Of a stretch of DNA of 64,000 nt, positions 32,604-44,037 are shown piece after piece (the first letter of the stretch is position 1; each line of letters starts with the position of its first letter). Position numbers and translations under genes: made by a program. This stretch comes from Cladophialophora immunda. Taxonomy: Eukaryota > Ascomycota > Eurotiomycetes > Chaetothyriales > Herpotrichiellaceae. Under the pieces are notes generated by a model, which did no database searches, was not told where the DNA came from, and saw only the letters and a program-made list of their open reading frames with translations. The stretch covers positions 7,378,001-7,442,000 of the forward strand of contig NW_015622541.1 of assembly GCF_000835495.1 (NCBI RefSeq). The letters run 5' to 3'.

Positions 32604-34459
32604 ATGGACACCCAACCCAGCAGCGGCCACGGCATGCTCACCCTCAAGGACGACAAGAAAGTGTCCATCACGGACGATGGCGTTATACCCGTCACTTCAC
32701 TCGGAGAAGGCCAAGCCATCTCAGCAAGTGAGGCCATTGACCCAGCCGCGGAGAGACGGCTGGTGTGGAAGTTCGACCTGCGCATCTTGCCCACGTTGGC
32801 CATCATGTATCTCTTCAATGCCCTGGTGAGTGATTTACCCCCCTCGTTTCTGAGAGGTGTCTCCCGGAGATCTTGATTCCTGATGAATAGATGCATGCGT
32901 AGGACAAATCGAACCTCGGCAATGCAAAGACTGCCGGGCTCGAAAAGACGCTCCACATGAAGGGGGAGGACTACAACCTGATCCTGTCCATCTTCTTCGT
33001 CCCCTATGTGCTCGCGGGCCCGATCGTCGGCATGGCCAGCAAACGATTCGGCCCCAGTCGCACCCTCCCGCTGATGATGCTGTGTTTCGGCTTCAGCACG
33101 CTCATGACGGTCGCCGTGAAGAACTTCGGCGGCCTCTTTGCGTGTCGATGGTTCTTGGGCATGGTAAGTACCCTTCTTCCGTGGCTCTCTTCCCGCCGGT
33201 TGATATTGGAGGGTCAAAATGTTCTGAAATAAATGCCAATTCACCTCAAAACCAGGCCGAAGGAGGGTTCTTCCCCAGCATCATCTTCTACCAGACCTGT
33301 AAGAGTCCTATCACCAGCACTTCTGTCCAGCCACCGACTCACATTCATTCCCAGTGTTCTACCGCCGCGGCGAACTCGCCCGCCGCCTGGCCATCTTCTA
33401 CGCGGCCTCCAACATCGCGTCTGCGTTTGGCGGCCTGCTCTCCTTCGGCGTGTTCCAGATCCACTCGACCGCGCTCGCCAATTGGCGATACCTGTTCGTC
33501 ATCGAGGGGGCATGCAGCATGCTCTTCTCGCTCTTCGCCTTCTGGGTGCTGCCGTACAACGCGCAGTCGGCCAAGTTCCTGACCGAGGAGGAGAAGCGGC
33601 TGGCCTTCTACCGCATCCAGGTCGACTCGTCGGCGGTGGTGAACGAGCGCTTCGACATCCGCTCCGCGCTGGCCATCTTCAAGCACCCGACCAGCTGGGT
33701 CATCCTGGCGATCGAGATCTGCCTGGGCGTGCCCCTGCAGTCGGTCACGCTGTTCCTGCCCGTCATCGTCAACCAGCTCGGCTACTCGACCGTCAAGACG
33801 AACCTATACACCGTGGCGCCCAACATCACGGGCGCCGCCATGCTACTGGCCCTGGCGTTTGCGTCGGACTGGACGCGCTGGCGCTTCCCCTTCGTCGCGC
33901 TCGGGTTCACCTTCACCTGCATCGGCTTCATCATCTTCGCGGCCGTCGACCTCGACACCCAGCTCCACACGGCCTACTTTGCCTGCTTCATGATGACCTG
34001 GGGCACGAGCGCGCCCAGCGTGATTCTGGACGTGTGGTACAACAACAACATCGCCGACGAGAACAAGCGCGTCATGTTGACCAGCGTGGGCGTCCCCGTG
34101 GCCAATCTGATGGGTGTCGTCAGGTATGTACATATACCCAATTCATCACCATCTAATACTGTTCTCTTCCGCGAACCATGTAACTGACTCTTCTCCCCCC
34201 CCTTTCGCCGCTCTCCAGTTCAAACATCTTCCAGAACAAAGACCGGCCAAAGTACCTCCCCGCGCTCATCACGACCGCGACGTTCGGCGCCGTCGGCTGC
34301 GCCCTCACCCTCCTCCTCGGCGGCTGGATGATCCTCGACAACAGGCGACGCAACCTGCGCGCCGTGAGGGACGGCGGGAAGACAGTCCGCGCCAGGGACG
34401 TCCCGACCGAGCTGTTGCGCGACGGGCCAGCCGCGCCCGAGTATCGGTGGTTCTACTGA
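32604..34459 (+). CDS. MFS transporter, allantoate permease (Dal5/ACS) family
   Basis: Five exons (32604-32825, 32903-33163, 33256-33298, 33355-34123, 34219-34459) with GT-AG introns of 77, 92, 56 and 95 nt give 511 aa and about 12 hydrophobic segments. The N-terminal WKFDLRILPTLAIMYLFNAL, then DKSNLGNAKTAGLEKTL, is the hallmark of the anion:cation symporter family that includes Dal5, Tna1 and Seo1 (allantoate, nicotinate, pantothenate and similar organic anions). Further conserved segments are AEGGFFPSIIFY, FYRRGELARR and the loop NIFQNKDRPKY. It acts at the plasma membrane. The substrate cannot be read from sequence. The short third exon (43 nt) codes part of a membrane helix. Confidence 0.9.
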
Positions 34460-35210
34460 GGGTGGCTGGACCGAACAGGTACGGACGAAAAGGCACAGGT
34501 CCAGAGGTTGGTCGCAATAATGAACGGCAAGAGGCAGTCGGAGGAGGCAAAGACCCTAGAGCGCATGTGGCCATCTTTTCTATATAGAGTAAACGAGGTT
34601 ACGGTTGGTTTTTAAAGAAAAAAGGGAAAAAGGGGGTATTTGTGGATAACTCTGCTCGCTACAATTTCAGCTCCCGCACCAAATCAAGGGCTCCCATCAT
34701 TCCGCAACACCAAGCTCAGCTCAGTTCCAGCGCGCATGACGCTCAACGCTCAACGCTCGCTCGCTCGCTCGCCGTCTTGTTGCAAGCTCCACGTCCAAAA
34801 CTCAACAAAGGAAACATGATTGAACATGCCCGACTTGGCCTGCGTTCTGCCCTCGCAAGAACCAGGGTCATGCTCTCCAAGAAGAGAAAAAAGGTGTTGT
34901 GTCATGACTCGTGTCAGGTCGTTCAAAAACCAGGGCACTGTAATGCAAGGCAAGGGACGGATAAAAGTCGACAAACGGGCCACCCACGCGCAACATTCCA
35001 TGCCCCTGGGAAAGAAACCGCCTCCCTTTCCACTTTCCTTCACAGTCACTCAATTTCCACAGTCGATTTACTTCGCGCTCTGATTTTTTTGAACATGTTT
35101 CAATACCATGCAGATCAACACTGCCAACCGGTTATCATCTTCAACTCGATCGATGTTGGTCAGTAATTTTGAAATCTGTTGTACATTTATTGTACAGAAT
35201 ACCTCGAGAC
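34460..35210. other. Convergent 3' region between the MFS and septin genes
   Basis: The two flanking genes point towards each other here. Contains the GCTC microsatellite at 34755-34772. No gene recognised. Confidence 0.5.
34755..34772. repeat. (GCTC)4 microsatellite
   Basis: Four perfect GCTC units plus a partial one in the convergent intergenic region. Confidence 0.85.
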
Positions 35211-36928
35211 TTATCGCACACGGGGTTGGAGGGGAATGGGGATCCCGCTGCTCTGTCTAGGTCCAGATGGTAGACCATTGGTCGCGTTGGCTGGCAGAGT
35301 TCGGCGATTGAGACGGTTCGTCCTCCAGCGTTCGTAGAACTGAAGCACTGTTAGTCAGAGCCTCAGACACGGGAGACATATATATGAGACTTACCACTTC
35401 GCGACTGGCCTCTCGCAACTCAGATCGCCACTCCCCAAATACAGCTTCTTTCAACTTCACAAAGTCACAATGGTTGGGATTGTACGGGTCGGCAAACCCC
35501 CAAGGAAAATGCCGTCCAACTGGGCCATCCTTTGCTTCGAGAGAATATTTGTCTGGGCTGAGGATCGACCATGGGGCATAGCCACTGTCAAGCACAGCAT
35601 CCTCGGTGGAAATATGGCGCTTGTGGTTGCCCGGCCGTTTCGTGGTGCCCGGGTCTCGATTCGCATCAGAATCCTCGCTCCGGGCTGAAGCCTGATCTTC
35701 CGAGTCTGCAGCGCTGCTATTTTCATCTTCGTCGCGCTCGTCCAGACGTTCGTCATCCTCGTCTTCGGCATCAAAACTCAAGGCTTCCAATGGATCAAGA
35801 CCAGCCTTCTTCAGACTCCGGCTGACTTTTTGCTTCAGAAACGCCATGTGCGCTGTGGTGATGGTGTCCGCCTTGCTGATGACTGGGATGACGGTGGTTT
35901 TACTGGCCAAGGTCCTCATGACTTGAATGTCAAAGTCTTCGTCGAGAGCGCCGACAATACGAGATGGCTTGCCAATTCGCGTGGCTTCGACCCCGTTGGT
36001 GACACCTTGGCCAGCGTTGATGTTGGCGTCCAGCCGGGCAGGGTCAAGAACAAAGAAGACGCAATGAATGTGAGTATCGCGGACGCCTGGGGCGCGAACG
36101 ACCTTCATCTCTTCCAGAAAGGTATCGTCGAATTTGCTTTCGACAAAATTGCTCATGTCTCTCAGCTGAAGGTCAACAACGCCCTTGTCCAAGCCTTGAG
36201 AGTCCCACAATGTCAAGCCAATTCGCTCCCCATCGACCTCGATCTCTTGATAGTGGTGGACGAAGTTGGGGTTTGCTCTTGCAGACGAGGGAGGTGTGTC
36301 GCCATCCGGAGCTCGACTCGGTTGTTTTTTTGCCGGCAGCGCAAGCGAGCTCTTTAGGAAATTAAGGAAAGAGGTTTTGCCGACATTTCTAGCACCGATG
36401 ATGAGGACGTTGTAAGGGGTGGGATCTTTGCGACGGCGAACTCTCCGGGGAGAGTTGATGGTAGAGACAGTCGAATTCGCATAGGAGTATCGACCACCTA
36501 ACGGGAATGAGTCAGCCTTGTCGTGATATCTCGCGATCGCAACTCAACTTACGGTGGGTCATGCTCTCAGTCCTCGCATATGGATCAACAGCCTCCTTTT
36601 CCAAGTTTCCGGGCAAAGGAGGGACGGGGGGAGTGTTCTTTGCGCCATTTGTTTGCTCTCTGGACGCGGTCTGGGGGTTGTAGTTTTCACCACCAAATGA
36701 TTGAATGCCCAAAGGCTGTGGATTGTAATTTGGCAGGCGAGGAGGCGACTGTGTGACCTTTGCAGCTTCATCCATCTCTTGCTGCTTCTTTTTCAGACGG
36801 CTCCCAGAGGTCTTGCGATCACCTAGCGCTTCGCCGCTCTTTGATCGAAACAGGCGAGAGCCGAGACTGGTACTTCGACGACTGGAGGCCTGGGACTCAT
36901 TGCGAGCGAGAGGAGCAGGAGAAGTCAT
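35211..36928 (-). CDS. aspE: Septin, AspE-like (filamentous-fungal group)
   Basis: Exons 36928-36553, 36497-35395 and 35339-35211 (introns of 55 nt each) give 535 aa. The P-loop GARNVGKTS is at residues 160-168, the G3-like element is WDSQGL (instead of DTPGF), and the G4 element is SKAD. The septin-unique end follows only when the last intron is spliced: EWRSELREASREV joins FYERWRTNRLNRRTL. Between G4 and that element there is an acidic Asp/Glu/Ser insert of about 80 residues. The first 125 residues are disordered and basic, with Pro-rich spacing. Septins polymerise into filaments and rings at septa and tips; the AspE group occurs in filamentous fungi but not yeasts. The divergent G3 suggests weak or altered GTP hydrolysis (inference). 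Confidence 0.82.
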
Positions 36929-38086
36929 GGCGTCGGAGGATCTCAGATCAGCTATCGGAGAGGGGTTGTTGCCGGCGAGCCAATTCGGAGTACGTGCGAG
37001 GTGGACGGCTTGGAGGCAGGCGCGGACGCTGACGTGAGGAGAATGGGTTGGTGATTTGAGCTGTTGGAGGAAAGTGCCTGCTGCTTGCTGCTGGATGGGC
37101 GATTGATCATTCGTGGAGGATCAGAGGGAGATGCAGGCCGTAGTGAGGACTTGATTCGATTCGACACAATGAACCAGGGGGCGGCCAGCGCAGATGCAAA
37201 GTTCGACAGGCCACTTTGGTGACAGAGGTTGCACAAAGAAGAGAGCGAAGTGAAATTCCAATCGCGTTGGACGGGGCTAAGTGAGCGGACGACGATCGAG
37301 GAATTGATGTCTCGATGGTAGCAGGCCCGACGAGGGTTGTCGTTGATGGCAAATGTCGAGGTCCGCCGAGGGAAACGGGATACAAGTCACCTGCGACCGT
37401 TGAAGCCCGTTCAGCTTGCTCGAGAACAGAATATGGGGTAATTGCAGGGCGCCGAACTCCAGAGCAGCGACGTCGACTACTGCAACTGAGCCACTTGAAC
37501 CTGCGTTAGAGGCGCACTTGACAGCGGGTCGCTCAGAAGTCAAATTGTGCCGCATGCGTCAATCCGCAACGTGGTGGGCGTGGCAGAAGGGAGAACGACC
37601 GTTTCGAGAAGAAGTCAGTGGCAGTCAGAAACGGTGTCAGAGATAGACGAAAAAAGAAGATCAAGAGTTCTTTCTTTCGTTTCGTCCTCATCTCTTGTGC
37701 CCTGCCCTCGCTACCGATCTCGTCTTCTCACCGGGGAGTATTCAGGGGCTTCCTCACCAAGTGGTCCCTAGCAGCCAGCTCGAAAGCCGACTGGCGATAG
37801 AGGCCTTAGCGACGGTGCGGCATTGGCTGCTGGCCAACAGCAGGCGAGGATAAGGCACAAAGCTTTGCTCGTTTCATGTTTTCTGCTACACTAGCCCATT
37901 AACTAAAAGGTCAGAGTTTGTTAAACAGCGTGCCCCCTGGGCAGATCCTTGTGCCATTGTCCTCTGCTTCATTTTCTCCTCCTTAAGGGTATGAGTAGTG
38001 TCCTTTCGCCCTCCTGTCTTGGTGTAGGCATCTTGCCTAGCTCGGTGATTCCCATCCTGCTAAACTACATCAATCACAACCCCCCG
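36929..38086. promoter_or_regulatory. Septin upstream region
   Basis: A 1.16-kb region upstream of the septin and downstream of the 437-aa protein gene. Several frames cross it but none has gene-like features. Probable promoter with long 5' leader. Confidence 0.45.
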
Positions 38087-39400
38087 TTACTGCAGGTAAG
38101 CGGTCACCTCAACATCGCATCTTGCCTCAGGCCCCTCTGCCCAGATGGGTGCATTTTCAATCTCCGTCACCATGCCGTGGAAACTCTCGGTCAAGCCTGG
38201 GCGAAGGAGAATATCTGATTGTTGAGTCAACCACGGAAACGATGCGACGGCGTGGGAGAAGCCGGCGCCCTTGAATTTCCATTCCCAGCTCCTCAGAATG
38301 AAATCAATCAACTTGTCATTGTCCCTGCATTCGCTGAGCGTGATCAGAGTCGCTGCGCCACCGGGAAAGCTGTCTAACCGCACCCGCAGCGTAGTCCTCG
38401 CCGGGTCAAAGATATTTCCACGATCAGTATCTACCAAGGTTGCGAACGAGCAGCCAGAGCCAGACCGATAACGTTTGTGACCGGTTTTGTGTCTTGGAGT
38501 CGAATCTTTGGCAGATTTACTACTCGATCCTCGATGCTTGCTTGGTGTCATTTGTTTTTCGCTCACGCCGATCTCTTCTTTGACTGCGCTTTCCACCTTC
38601 TTGGAGTTGGCTTTGTGGCCAGTCTTTCGTGACAGTTGGTGTCGATGCTTGTCAAATTTGTAGGGGTATGTTTGTTTGAGGGTCCTCTTCCGGAGATTTC
38701 GTTCAGCAATACCGGGGACTTCGGTATTCTCCGCATTCGCCTTTCCATCATGGTCATCTTTCCAGTCGGTGGTTAGTTCTTCAGAGGGCGGGCGCTCTGG
38801 ACTAACTGCCTGCCGAATCCGGCCTCGACTCCAACCCTGGGACAGGGACTTGATTGAGCCATGAGGTGTAGACGTTGAAGATCTTGCTTTCACAGGTGTC
38901 GACTGTTGTGCGCTGCGGCTTCCGGGGCTTTTGCCTGTGGATTGAGGAGTGGAACGCGTAGGGGTCACGATGGCGGAACGTTGCGTTGAAGGTCTCGCAG
39001 GTGGTTTCACATCGTATTTTGAAGGTCGGGGCTGTACAGTCTCCTCTTCATCTTCTTCGTCGTCTTCTTCTCTGGGCTCGAACTCGGACTCGGACGTCTC
39101 TGCGCCTTGTCCTCGGCGGGGAAAGTATCGACCCCAATCATTTAGAGTCATCTCTTCCAATTCCGGCGGCGCCTTCCTGGTTGATGATTGTGAGGTACGA
39201 GAAAACATGACATCGGCGTCTTCGATCAAATCGGCAAGTCCAGACGTCGGAGGGCTCGGAGAGCTGCTAGGATGAGGCGGTTCGATGACTGTTGTGGGAA
39301 AGAGAGCCTCTCGCTTCAAGAACACATTGGGAAATGTACCAAGCCTGGCACCGACGAGACTGCCTTCACGCGTGACGTGAGGTAGGCGGTTGCTCGACAT
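38087..39400 (-). CDS. Unknown fungal protein, disordered with conserved C-terminus
   Basis: 437 aa from ATG 39400; the frame extends 15 codons further upstream but without an ATG. The first 300 residues are disordered, with an acidic patch (about residues 110-125), Ser/Thr/Pro-rich SxSTP-type segments and basic Lys/Arg-rich tracts, which suggests a nuclear or chromatin-associated protein. The last 100 residues look folded, with an alternating hydrophobic pattern (TTLRVRLDSFPGG, LIDFILRSWEWKFKGAGF, EARCDVEVTAYLQ). I recognise no family. Neighbours are a septin and a DOPA-dioxygenase-like gene, which give no hint. Confidence 0.65.
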   Translation of the reverse strand: MSSNRLPHVTREGSLVGARLGTFPNVFLKREALFPTTVIEPPHPSSSPSPPTSGLADLIEDADVMFSRTSQSSTRKAPPELEEMTLNDWGRYFPRRGQGAETSESEFEPREEDDEEDEEETVQPRPSKYDVKPPARPSTQRSAIVTPTRSTPQSTGKSPGSRSAQQSTPVKARSSTSTPHGSIKSLSQGWSRGRIRQAVSPERPPSEELTTDWKDDHDGKANAENTEVPGIAERNLRKRTLKQTYPYKFDKHRHQLSRKTGHKANSKKVESAVKEEIGVSEKQMTPSKHRGSSSKSAKDSTPRHKTGHKRYRSGSGCSFATLVDTDRGNIFDPARTTLRVRLDSFPGGAATLITLSECRDNDKLIDFILRSWEWKFKGAGFSHAVASFPWLTQQSDILLRPGLTESFHGMVTEIENAPIWAEGPEARCDVEVTAYLQ

Positions 39401-39596
39401 TGAATGATGCAACGGTTCGCGACAAAAGGACAAACCGTCTGACAAACAAAAGTGGAGGTAAATTGAACGCCGGTGAACATAGAGTGCTCTCCAGCTAAGA
39501 CAAGCGCATGCCAGAAGAAGAGGAAGAAGGTAAGCGTCTGGTATCTAAAATACACCATCCACACAATTCTCCTGCACTCACACTCACACGCAGCTT

Positions 39597-40205
39597 CTAC
39601 CCTGTCTTCCCATTTACTCGCTCACTTGTCCTTTTGTCCACGAACTTCTTCAACATGCCCAAATCAAGCGGCACGCGCTCTCCCAGCCACGTCGCTCTTT
39701 GACTATGATCCCTCAATGCATCGCCATCGTCATGATTGGGATGGACAAGAGCAGACAGCGGCCCTCGATTGATGATCAGCCATGGAATGAAGGCTCCAAA
39801 TTGCGCTGGTGTGAAGATGTTGACTTCGAACATGGCCATTGTATGTGGTCCAACCGGACGATCCCAGAATCGATAGATCCTGACGTGCCTGATGAGCATG
39901 GCATCGCGACCAGACGATCAAGCGACTTACCTCAACTCCGGGAATTCCCTTCGAATCCTCTCCCAAAGCGCGCGGGCGTACTCCTTCTGTTCATCGCTGT
40001 TGAGGTGGTAGTAGATGTGGACATCAAAACCACCTCGCCGGTCATTACTGATACCGGAGGTGAATTTCTGGTAGCTTTCGCTCAGCGAGCCCGTCTGAGG
40101 GTTCTTGAAGGACTTGCCATCCTCATTTAACTCCTCCGGGAGTGGCGGGAGACCCTGATAACCTTCCAGGGGAGAGGGAAAAGTGTACCAAAAAGGGTCC
40201 GACAT
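39597..40205 (-). CDS. DOPA 4,5-dioxygenase-like protein
   Basis: Two exons, 40205-39931 and 39879-39597, joined by a 51-nt GT-AG intron inside the Arg codon of PELRIYRFWD, give 185 aa. The conserved FDVHIYYH motif, the GPHTMAMFEV segment and the LVHPNHDDGDALRDHSQRA segment, with its evenly spaced histidines, are those of the small fungal DOPA-dioxygenase family. Members cleave aromatic diol rings extradiol-fashion with a metal; the Amanita enzyme makes betalain precursors, while most fungal members have unknown substrates. The start at 40205 (MSDPFWYTF) is chosen because it matches the family's N-terminal spacing. Cytosolic. Confidence 0.87.
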
Positions 40206-40675
40206 TCTTCGCTGAAGCAGGCGGTAGTCTGAAGTGAGGGCTTTACCAGGGAGAATCAGCAACTCCTAAAGATTATCTACTCTGAGGCATGATCGTAGAA
40301 ATCCCGTCAACATCAGAGCCGTCCATACTTCCTGAAAGGAAATGCTGCTGTCGGCCGAGAAAATGCATGAGGAGACGTCAGCGAAGATGGCATCATTGTA
40401 CGGCTCATAGCCTGTTGAGACCGAGAGCGGAATTGCTTCCGACTATAGAACATCAGGAATCTTCCGAAGAACCAAAATGATTCGCATCTTCACAAAATCT
40501 ACATCTAGATTGTCAGGGTAAAGGGGCAGAACATCGAGAGCATGCCTCTGGGAAGCGATGGAGCTCAACGATATCAAAAAGGCGTGCGACGAGACGTTGT
40601 ATAACACCAGGTTTGTAGGTCCGAAAATGCCACCACGGCTTTAGATAGATCAAAGCACACGCCGACCATGAGGAT
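40206..40675. other. Intergenic, ELP6 3' flank and dioxygenase upstream region
   Basis: Short gap between two same-strand genes, serving as upstream region of the dioxygenase-like gene. No motif or gene recognised. Confidence 0.45.
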
Positions 40676-41864
40676 TCATTCGCCACGACCCCAAACCCTG
40701 ACCGACCCGTCCCCTTTGACCTGATATAACCATTCGGCATCATCCAGTTCATTGGCGGTTCCGACTCTTGAGCGGCTCGAATCCCCGAGTTCATCCTCAT
40801 TGCTTTCATAGCCACCTCCCTTACTTGCCCTGATCACGCCCGACACATCCCTCGCACTGCCCGTGTCCAGTCCTCTGAGCTGCAACACCCAGCGGCTTTG
40901 ATGCGCCATGGCAGTGACGAGATGTGCCTGGTTACGCTCCAACGGCAGCCCTTCTTCGTTTGCGGATGTGGCGATGTGTAGCAACGGGGTGTCGGCGTTG
41001 CAGCTAAGGAACAGAGATTGGGATTGAGTTCGGAGAGAGGCCAGGAATGCCTGCACGGAAGTAGTTGAAAGGAAAGGTTGGCTGGCGACGAGAAAATCTA
41101 CACCGTCCAGGAAAATGAATGGCTTTGGGCCTTCGATGCCTTGTGTTGGCTGCATGGACGTTGAGGGTATTCGTGGTGTTGGCGTTCCGGATGTTGGACT
41201 CGACGTGGATGCTGGGGTAGAGATAGTCGTAGAGATGCTCTTTAATGCCGAATCCAATGCGTCCTGCACATCGTTAAATGCCAGCGACTTCAGCCTCGTC
41301 GTTAGTGAAGGAGCCGGGTCTCCTCCTCCACCTCCCGATATCGATATAGGGGACGAAGGTGCGTAAGTTAACCCGTCGACATAGACAATTTTCTTGCTCC
41401 GGAGCAGAGACTGGATATCCAAACCCTGCCGGAGCAGTCAGCATGGAAGTCGCATGCGTATTGAGATTGCCCTAAAAGACGACACAAGCAGAACGACTAG
41501 AGGACAGAGATTATGACAAAGAAAGACTTGGAAAGATCGCAAAATGCGAACCGACGAGCAGGAGGCAACCTACAATCTTCTTCCCCAACTCAACCCACAG
41601 ACTCAAAGGCCGCAGAAAACTCGCAAGGACAACACGCCCCGCCGGCGACGCCGCCGATGCGGTTCTCTCAGGTCTCCCTGCGTCTCTGCCATCGTCCTTG
41701 ATGTCGTCCTCAACGCCGTACAAGGCCGCGTAGACGAGCCGCAGAACCAGCCAGGGCGAAGGCGTGCTGAGAACGGAGGTGATGAGGGTTTGACTGTGCG
41801 GGTTGGAGGAGGAGAGGGAGGACTGGATGTAGCTCGCCAATGGAGAGGGGATTGCCGGCGGCAT
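40676..41864 (-). CDS. ELP6: Elongator complex subunit 6
   Basis: Two exons, 41864-41574 and 41425-40676, with a 148-nt GT-AG intron, give 346 aa. Elp4-Elp5-Elp6 form the hexameric RecA-like accessory ring of Elongator, which modifies U34 of certain tRNAs; cytosolic. Family marks are VLASFLRPLSLWVELGKKI running across the junction into GLDIQSLLRSKKIVYVDGL, then PFIFLDGVDFLVAS. As in other Elp6 proteins no intact Walker A motif is present. The middle carries a Ser/Thr/Pro-rich insertion (about residues 165-200). The C-terminus ends VKGDGSVRVWGRGE. The start ATG is at 41864; the frame continues upstream only from a TTG. Confidence 0.85.
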
Positions 41865-42423
41865 TTTCTGTGGACGTGGTGAAAAAAAAGAGACTGTTAT
41901 GTTTTCTTCTCCATCCAATGGATTATGGGAAGTAGGGGTTTCCCGGCGTTAAGATGTCTATTATGAGCATACAAAACTCGCGACGATGAAGATTTCATGC
42001 AGTCAGGTGAGTGGCGAGACTTTCTCACATTATCACAGCTGAGAAGGATAGACAGAGTACAAGGGAAATGAAGAAAAGTCGTTTCAATGGTAAAGTTTTT
42101 GATTCTTGGGCTTCTTCGCATCGAGTCCTTATGCTGGAAAAGCAAGACAAAGTTGCCCTACGATTTTCTGGTACCTGAACCACTCGAGGCTACCGCATCT
42201 GATTGCGCCCCCATGAATATGACGAGGAGAGCGACGCCCTGAATTCCTCCTGCCGCTAACACTCTCTGTTCACAAGCCATCCTTGCCTCCAGTTATCGAG
42301 TCGCACAATGGCCATATGCTCCTGATGTCGTCGCATGGCGTTTCTCTCCGGTGAACCACCACGTCTTAATGTATTTCAATGCGAAATCATGAAGACCCTT
42401 CACACATCATCCCGTCACTCCAA
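41865..42423. promoter_or_regulatory. ELP6 upstream region and eL37 3' flank
   Basis: Between two same-strand genes. Contains the ELP6 promoter and eL37 3' UTR; I see no further element. Confidence 0.45.
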
Positions 42424-43211
42424 TCATGCCTTTGCGGGTCCACGAGCACCTTTAGGCGCGCCGGTCCGGAATGCGTTGGTTGATTTCCTATAGTTACAAG
42501 ACCTTGTTAGTCCCAGTGCTGATTTTCGAACAACATTCATCCCGGCCTGGCCTGTCAATCCACACGCAATTCAACAACATCGCTTGCGGTGCTTTCATTT
42601 TCGCGCTCTCCGCTTTAAATCATAGTCTACCTCCTTTCGCAAAACCACTGACACATAAAGGGATCGTAGGAGTCCTTACCGAGCGACCAGCTTCAAAGAC
42701 CTCATTCTACCAGTGCCGGTGGTCTTGCGTCTCTTGGCCTTCTCACTCCACTCGTATTTGCGGGTCTTAGCAGCAGGATACTATCGCGCACAGTCAGTCA
42801 CCGAGTCCCCAACATCTTCCGCATTTGTTTTGTCCAAAGGTTCAACGGCCGCGGATCGCTTTGGGGAGATAGTGTGATGGAGCGACGAGTAAAGTGAAGG
42901 GTTTTTGACGTACTCCGCAGTTCGCGCAGGTGTGTTTTTGGATGTGCAAGCTTCGACGACCGCATCTGTAACAACCGAATCAAGTCAGCCCACTGGCTCA
43001 ATCGCTACTTTCATCATCCTGCCAACAGCAAGGCTAGATCAGCACAAGGGAGAGAGAAAGAAGACGTACCTCCGGCACAGGGTATGCGTCTTGTTATGTC
43101 CTAATCACGGTCTTCCGTCAGAATACCGACTTTTCAAAGTGTTCTGCAATTCCAGCAGGAGGTTGTGGATGGTTCCTCACTCTTTCCGAATGAACTCGTT
43201 CCCTTCGTCAT
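42424..43211 (-). CDS. RPL37: 60S ribosomal protein eL37, five short exons
   Basis: No single frame reveals this gene, but five exons join cleanly: 43211-43181, 43100-43070, 42965-42914, 42780-42680 and 42487-42424, with GT-AG introns of 80, 104, 133 and 192 nt. The result is 92 aa, the usual eL37 length. It begins [19 protein letters not shown]. Zinc-finger cysteines are C19/C22 (CRRC) and C34/C37 (CANC). The Arg/Lys-rich middle [18 protein letters not shown] contacts rRNA in known ribosomes, and the end is [11 protein letters not shown]. Three introns fall in the zinc-finger half, a high intron density for so small a gene. I checked the 133- and 192-nt introns for box C/D snoRNA motifs and saw none convincing. 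Confidence 0.93.
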
Positions 43212-44037
43212 TTTGGCGGCTTATCAGACAAGACGTTCTGCGGGCAAGTCAGTGATCGGACATTCGTGGTCGGGGAGAGTCGAATCGTACGGGAGACTTG
43301 TTTGCAGTTGAAGGAGACGTTTGGGAAGTCAGGCTCGAAAATTGACGGCCCGAATGGAGATGCAGGGAGCGGGCGCATTTTTCGTGGGTGCCAAGATTTG
43401 TGCCAAGACATGACTAATCACGCACAGCCTCGCGATGTTGACTCAGCCTTGCAAGGCCGTACTACCAGGGAAACTTGTGAATGCGCTGATCTGCTCAATC
43501 GCCCTTATTATGACCTTGAATTCTCAACCTGAGCGGAATGATGCTGGGTAATATACACTACGTGAGAAACAATTTAAACAAGACATATCTCGCTATGGAC
43601 AACCGGATCCGAGTTGGCTCCAACCTACGACCCAACAGAGTCATTGACCGAAGCATTCAGAAGATTTTAACATTCGATTCAAGCTGAAGATCTGCTCAGG
43701 CGGCTCGCTCTTAAGGGTTTGGGCGTCATGCTCAAGCAGGAAAGAATCCTGATCAGTCGCAAGCCCTGCTTTGACTGTGCTTCCTTCATTAAGCTCGGAA
43801 CTCTCGACTAGGCCTGGAAATATCGGTTGCGGCGCGGGATAAGGATGGGACAAAGTGAAAAGAGGTTAATGCACATTGTTGAAGGGAAATTGAGTGTATG
43901 ACAGGTATTTCAGCGCGCAAAGTTCCATTTTCCTGAACGTAGTCGATTTTATCACCTAGCACCTGAGGCCCCAACTCCTCTCAGTAACCTGAATTGACTC
44001 CTGGAAGAAAGAAAACCGACTGATTCCGCCTCCATAC
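43212..44037. promoter_or_regulatory. eL37 upstream region / GH16 gene 3' flank
   Basis: Probable eL37 promoter and 3' flank of the GH16-LysM gene. The short frames in it have no family features. If the GH16 protein has a further C-terminal exon, it would lie here. Confidence 0.4.
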
